Shown in pieces: positions 58,510 to 64,000 of a stretch of DNA of 64,000 nt. Position 1 is the stretch's first letter; each line of letters starts with the position of its first letter. Position numbers and translations under genes: made by a program. A model generated the notes under the pieces. That model did not search any database and was not told where the DNA came from. It saw nothing but the letters and a program-made list of their open reading frames with translations. The stretch spans positions 44,981,241 to 45,045,240 of the forward strand of contig JAAONU010000016.1 in NCBI GenBank assembly GCA_012932295.1, read 5' to 3'. The stretch comes from Cyclina sinensis. Lineage: Eukaryota; Mollusca; Bivalvia; Venerida; Veneridae.

Positions 58510-60103
58510 GTAAGGAGGACAATTTACACAGAATTAAAGAAAGTAGAGTTTATGATCATGTGAGCTGGTATACTTTTTAGTTCACTTTAAAAGTATGCGC
58601 TCTAAGTGAGCTTCTGTGATAGCTGTATGTCCATCATGCGCCGTCAACTTTTTACTTCAACAAAAGCAAAGAAAAACATTCACGCAATAATAAGATTGAA
58701 TGCAAAATTCTGACTTGTAAACAAAGACATAAGCATAATAAAATGTCTGAACACCTCACATTGTCTCAAAGAATCCTTCAGATATCAGCTTGTCTGTCCA
58801 GAACAGTAGACACTCAAAGATAATTCAAATTCCTTTTTGTTATTACGTTAATTATATTACATATTAATAAACAATGTTGTATATCTTGAAAAAAAAAGGT
58901 TTATGTAAGAAATATAGGTGGATTCCGGTAATGCAAAGTCGATTCCGGTAGATTCCGGTAAAAATGGTCGATTCCGATAAAACGTGGGACCGCAGTAGAC
59001 ATCCACTAGACAACATGAGACTACATGGCCTTTAATTTGACAAGCATTGTCTAGTAGACAGCTATGAAAGCTGTAAAAATTGTTCCCCTTGAGTCAGCTT
59101 CCATTGTTCATATGTTTCATGATTTCATCTCTGATTTATTAGTTTGACATCTGACAATTTTCTTGACGGTTTGATCATGCCGGAGGGGGTGGGAGGGGTG
59201 GAGTGAAATGGTTTTGACCTGTCTTCCTCACCATGTTGGAGGTTGAAGCAGGAAGGGAAATTTTCTAAACTATTATATGTGACAGCTTTAAGAAATTGAA
59301 GCAGTTTCTGTTGTTGCTTTAATATCTGTTAACTCAGTGAAATACACTGTCGGTATTGTTTCTGTGGCATTTATTTCAATCATGGCATCACTATCTATCA
59401 AGGGAGCTAACTCACAAAAGATATCAATACTGGTTTACTATACAACACTGACCTAATCATAAGTATAATTAGTAAAAGCATATACATTTGTACATGTAAC
59501 TGATGTAAGTCTCTCAAGGAAGGTAAATAAAGAGGAGCATATATGTATAACTAGCATATCATCTCTCGGTAGGATAAATCATGTATCATGTCATGGTGAA
59601 ATAGATCATTTATAGTGTCTTTGTACATTAAGTCATGTATTTTGACTTGGTACAATAAAATCATATACTAACTATTCGTCCAATAAATAATGTAGTGTCT
59701 TAGTATGATGATCATGTGCAAAAACTTGTGTATCATGTCTTGGTGAAATAAATCATTTATAGTGCTTTTGTAGAATAAGTCATGTATTTTGACTTGGTAC
59801 ATTAAAATCATATACCCAGTACTAAGTATTGGTCCAATAAATTATATAGTGTCTTAGTATGATAAATCATGTGCAATAACTTGTATATCATCTCTCCAAA
59901 GGAAAAATGAAGGATAAATCATATCATGTCTTGGTGAAATAAATCATTTATAGTGCCTTTGTAAAATAAGTCATATATTGTGACTTGGTAGGATAAAATC
60001 ATATACTAAGTTTTGGTACAATAAATTGTGTAATGTCTTAGTACGATAAATCATGTATCATGTGATTATACAATTATACAAATCATGTATATATTATTTC
60101 TAG
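58510..60103. repeat. Intron 4: TAGCTCACC-family relic and about 150-190 bp tandem repeat
   Basis: 58578-58680 resembles the 5' end of the TAGCTCACC family (AGTTCACTT ... AAGTGAGCT). 58918-58982 has several GATTCCGGTA words. 59577-60062 holds three units marked by GGTGAAATAAATCATTTATAG (near 59595, 59742 and 59932) with 'agtcatgtattttgacttgg'. Confidence 0.65.
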
Positions 60104-60191
60104 TTGAAGGAAATGATGGTACAAATGAAGAATCCGATGTTGAAATCCACATTCCAGAGAGACAAGAGGAACCCCAGATTGTCAAAGTCAG
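60104..60191 (+). CDS. H2C2 gene, exon 5 (acidic linker)
   Basis: Acceptor ATTTCTAG, donor GTATAC. Phase 1 in and 2 out agree with neighbours. It encodes EGNDGTNEESDVEIHIPERQ and a short continuation, an acidic linker with no fold signal. Confidence 0.7.
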
Positions 60192-60790
60192 GTATACATG
60201 CACTATAGGTTGGTTTAAATAACTGTAGGAATGCTTAATTGATTTACTTTGCATTGATATTACAAATGTCAGGAATATCAAATAAAGTGTTCAAGTACTG
60301 GAAGTTTTGAATGCTTTACCAATGGTTACAATTATATTTTGAAGGGAAGTTATCCAGATGAAAATTGGTTTGCCATGGTCAGTTGTCCCAAACTCATGAA
60401 AAATATTAAAAATATGATTATACTGAACACCTTTTGTTTGTTTAAACTCCCATTAAACATACCCCAAAATGATTCATTTCGTTGTAAGGATTAAAAAAAT
60501 TTCGACATGCGGGAGTGGGATTACCCACCCCCTCACAGTTGCGCTTGGAAAATTTTCTGGGGAAGGCCCTGATTTAGTCATTTGCCTTCTTTCAATGAAA
60601 AACATGCTCATACATTTTTGTCACCCCAAACATGCAGTATATTAGTGATCAGAAGGTACAATAAGAAAAAAAAAGATCTTAGGCCTGAGATAAATGTGTG
60701 TTTCACTTGAACAGTAATAAAACTTCAGTAATTTAAGTAGTAATTTAGAGTCATCAGCACCATTGATCATTTGGATGTTTCATTTTACAG

Positions 60791-61035
60791 TAAAAAGCGT
60801 TACCCTGCTTTGGTGTATGATTTGGCAGTATATGCCACCAAGGAACAAGAGAGATGTATCAGAGAAATGTATATGAAAAAACATTGGACCTATGAACCAT
60901 TATCATTTACCAAGGCCTCAAGTGATGAGCTGTCATGTGATGATGATGATTACTATTTACTAACAATGAAAGTGACGGCTTTCCAGGAGAATGCAATCAA
61001 AGAGCTCTTTTTGGAAATGGGACTGGCCATTGAAG
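60791..61035 (+). CDS. H2C2 gene, exon 6 (unrecognised domain)
   Basis: Acceptor CATTTTACAG, donor GTAACA. Phases 2 in and 1 out agree with exons 5 and 7. It encodes KKRYPALVYDLAVYATKEQE, then YMKKHWTYEPLSF, an acidic DDDDYYLL stretch and FQENAIKELFLEMGLAIE. It looks folded (alternating hydrophobics, aromatic-rich) but lacks the HHCC ligands. No domain recognised. No frame damage. Confidence 0.75.
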
Positions 61036-61339
61036 GTAACAAGATATGGTCACTGTGAAGTACTTTAATAATTGTTTTTTTTTTGTTTTTTTTCCAAAAT
61101 TACTTTGCAAAATCTTAAAAGAAGGGGCTGATCATGCCCATGTTTACCTTTATAACTGTATGTTTGCATTATCATTTTTCATTGGACAGTAGTGACATTT
61201 ATACTATCAATATACGAAGCTGTGTCATTTGTACATGTATAAATGGCTCTGACTTTTTTATCATAAATTTGCTGCCAGTTTATGAGTAAATAGATTTAAA
61301 CCAACTGAATAATAATAATATAATCCTAGCCTACCATTT

Positions 61340-61859
61340 TCGCTGGGCCATATATATTATGTAACATTGTCTAGTGGACCTCTACCAAGTTTGTTTAATT
61401 AACATTCCTGGGGTCACTATTGGCCCTGCTGGAGGGGTCGCATGTTTTATATAGAAATAAAGAGATTGAAATCTTAAAAAATCCTCTTGTCTGAAACCAC
61501 ATAACCTTGAGTTCTGAAATTTAACATGAAGCATTGTCTACTAGATCCCTTAAAATTTGATGTGTAGCATTATCTAGCAGACCTCACCAAGTCCCTCTGG
61601 TCATTATGCCCATCGCCTTCCCCACCACTGCAGGTGTCACAGGTTTTACATAGAAATATAGAGGGATAACCTTTAAATTTCTTCTTTTATGAAACCACAA
61701 GGCCTAAAGGTCTGAAATTGGACATGAAGCACAGTCTATGCACCCTTACTAAAACAAAACTGCCACTGGAGTCAATTTTTGAATCTGCCACCCAGGCACT
61801 TGTCTTTGTTAGCATTTGTACTCATGTGAGTGCTTTAAAGCCATGATGGCCTTCTTGTT
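61340..61859 (+). mobile_element. TAGCTCACC-family element fragment in intron 6
   Basis: Interior text matches 33500-34000 ('cattgtctagtggacctctaccaag', 'aaaccacataaccttgagttc'). It ends with TCATGTGAGTGC, a hairpin GCCATGATGGC (61840-61850) and CTTCTTGTT. Confidence 0.6.
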
Positions 61860-61936
61860 TAAGTTACTGCCCTTTGTTATTTTCATAATTGATCCTTGTC
61901 CAGACTTAAAACTTGTATAGCACTCATAAATTTCAG

Positions 61937-62188
61937 CCTCTGAACCAAAGTCATCCAATACACAGGAACAGGAAATCCAGATGAGGGAACCTGACACAAG
62001 CAACCAGGAACCAGTCAGCAGGCATGATGATCAAGTGAGTACACCAGAGAAAGTAGTGAAGACTAGAGAATCGTTTGCTCAGACACATGAGCCACTGGTT
62101 GAGGAGGAGGAAGATAGTTGCCATGGAGATGGAATGGAGGAACAAATAATACATATATCCGTGCCAGAAGTACACAAACATTTCAGAG
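61937..62188 (+). CDS. H2C2 gene, exon 7 (acidic, low complexity)
   Basis: Acceptor AATTTCAG, donor GTAATA, phase 1 on both sides. It encodes a Glu/Gln/Ser-rich segment (SSNTQEQEIQMREPD, EPLVEEEEDS, EQIIHISVPEVHKHFR). Probably disordered linker. No frame damage. Confidence 0.75.
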
Positions 62189-62425
62189 GTAATATTTCAC
62201 TCGCAAAATATTGAAATACTAGTTTACATTTGGTCACAGGTTCAGATCTTTTAATGTCAAGATAAGCATTGATCTTTGATTTAATGTATATGAATTGTAA
62301 GCCTGTGTTTGTGCAGTGAAATTAATCACTCAGAACAAAGCTGAAGACTATAATGATGGTAGTTTCATACATTTCAAGTAATATTCATGATTTTATACAA
62401 CATAAATTGTGCCGCAACAGTTTTT

Positions 62426-63658
62426 ATATGCCCAAATGGGCATGTTATGTTATGGTCCTGGGCATCTGTCCATCTGACCGTCTGTTAGCAATTTGGTTTC
62501 TGGAGGATAACTTGAGAACTGTTTGGCCTATAGTCTGTTAACTTCATATAATGATTGCCCACATTGATTTTGGGGTCAGTAGCTTAAAGATCGAGGTCAC
62601 AGTGACCTAAATTTTTAAAGTCATTGTCTGTCCGTCTGTTAGCACTTTAGTTTCCAGAGGATAACTTCAGTACTCTTTGGCCTACAGTCTTCAGACTTTA
62701 TGTGATTATTTCCTCCCTTGGAGTGGATTACCCCTATTGATTTTAGAGTCAAAGGTCAAGGTCAAGGTGACCTTAACATTGAAAACCATTTCTGACATGT
62801 AACTTGACAATCATTTGTTATAGAGACTTCAGATTTTATATCATGATTGCACACATTGAGTGGATGACCCCTATACATGTTGGGGTCAGTATGTCAAAGG
62901 TCAAGTTCACAGTGACTTAAATATTTAGAATCATATACACTCTGTAACTCGACAACCATTTGTCATAGAGACCTCAGAATTCATATAATGGTTTCACACA
63001 TTAAGTGAATGACCCGTACTTGATTTTGGGGTCAGTAAATCAAAGGTCAAGGTCACAGTGACTTAAGCATTGAAAACTATTTCTGCTGTAAACTTTTATA
63101 ACCATTTGTCATACAGACTTCAAACTTCATATGATGATTGATTACCGGGTACATTGAAAAAATGACCCCCATACATCCTAGGATCATTAAGTCAGATGTC
63201 AAGGTCATAATGACCTAAACACTGAAAAGCATTTCTGCTGTATAACTTGATAACTACTTCCCATAATGACTTCAAACTTGTTAGTATGATGCCATCATTG
63301 ATTACATGACCCCTTTACTGTTCAGGGTAAGTACATAACAGGTCAAGGTGACAATGAACTAAACAATCAATATTTCTGCACTATAACCTGATAACCATGC
63401 ATCAAAGCATGAACATCATAACTTCTGAAAGAATCTAAACCTAAAATTCAGTTATGATAAAGATCTACAAAACTCTAAAATTAAAATTATGAAATGGTAA
63501 AAATCAAAATATTTTATAAATCAATATCAAAAAATTCAAAATTTAAAGCAGATCATTTAATTCCAAATCCTGAGGTTTCCTCCCAAATATCACCAATGCA
63601 TTATACTTAGAAAAAACACCCTATGGGCATATACTGCTCCGCACAGCGGTGCCCTTGT
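62426..63658 (+). mobile_element. TATATGCCC-family Helentron-like element in intron 7
   Basis: The 5' end TATATGCCCAAATGGGCATG is itself a hairpin. The inverted match GGGCATATA is at about 63624-63632, then hairpin GCTCCGCACAGCGGTGC (63636-63652) and CCTTGT. The interior is six to seven units of about 145 bp marked by 'aacttgacaaccatttgtcat' and 'ggtcaaggtcacagtgac'. A perfect AGGTCACAGTGACCT is at 62594-62608. Confidence 0.7.
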
Positions 63659-63699
63659 GTGAACTTAGTTTTAAGTCCCTTTCTATAAAAAAGAATCAT

Positions 63700-63772
63700 A
63701 CCCAAACTGGCCTGAACAAGGATCAAACCTCAGTCTCTTGATTCAAGGTCAAACAATCTAAACATGAGGCCA
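63700..63772 (-). repeat. tRNA-like SINE relic in intron 7
   Basis: The minus strand reads GGTGGCCTCATGTTTAGATT (A-box region) and GAGGTTTGATCCTTG (B-box). Not a functional tRNA: stems do not close. Confidence 0.45.
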
Positions 63773-63923
63773 CCAAGGATAGGCATTGCAGTTTTATAGT
63801 AACAAGTCAAAAAAAATGACAGCATTTTTGACACATTCTTCAATTTACATGATGTGTTCTGCTGAGTTAGTGATGTGAATAGATTTTGTTTGTCGTCAGA
63901 TGGTTTTAATGTACGTATTTCAG

Positions 63924-64000
63924 AATCCCAAACAGAGAAGCAGAAAGTGGAACAAGTAGTAAAATCACACATAAAGGTAGTATCGGAAGTGAAGACAACT
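63924..64000 (+). CDS. H2C2 gene, exon 8, runs off the window
   Basis: Acceptor GTATTTCAG, phase 1 from exon 7. It encodes a charged segment (ESQTEKQKVEQVVKSHIKVV) that is still open at the right edge. An internal AAGGTAGTA could be a donor, so the exon end is not certain. Confidence 0.6.

Overview
Eukaryotic genomic DNA, AT-rich and gene-poor. It most likely comes from a marine bivalve mollusc (inference). The reasons are intronless rhodopsin-type receptors in tandem, a DIRS retroelement, a LINE, tRNA-derived SINEs, and many short elements with internal 145-165 bp tandem repeats full of AGGTCA half-sites. No rRNA, CRISPR or bacterial operon structure is seen, and the species cannot be fixed from the window alone.

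Layout. (1) 90-4682: a decayed DIRS-type retrotransposon on the minus strand (gag, RT-RNase H, tyrosine recombinase), with its gag split by a Helentron-like non-autonomous element. (2) About 5590-45850: a locus present as three diverged tandem copies. Copy 1 (about 5590-16950) carries receptor gene 1, a TTAA-flanked TIR element and a hAT-like TIR element. Copy 2 (about 17760-25220) has lost the receptor and received a LINE. Copy 3 (about 25220-45850) carries receptor gene 2 and has been inflated by a 6.4-kb inverted-arm satellite element, a 1.93-kb tandem duplication, several Helentron-like elements and a 44-bp minisatellite. (3) 45850-54300: intergenic DNA with SINE and Helentron-like fragments. 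(4) 54329 to the right edge: a multi-exon plus-strand gene with at least eight exons, open at both ends. It encodes at least three tandem copies of an integrase-type HHCC (H2C2) zinc-binding module joined by acidic linkers, with no integrase catalytic core in view. Splice phases agree throughout, but exons 2 and 3 carry four apparent one-base frameshifts.

Functionally, the window holds two paralogous peptide/amine-like orphan GPCRs that probably arose with the local duplication, and one probable domesticated retroelement-derived gene. Nearly everything else is mobile or repetitive. The strongest structural theme is that several unrelated-looking repeat elements share the same ends: a hairpin at the 5' T, an inverted match of that end, then a short 3' hairpin followed by CTTGTT.
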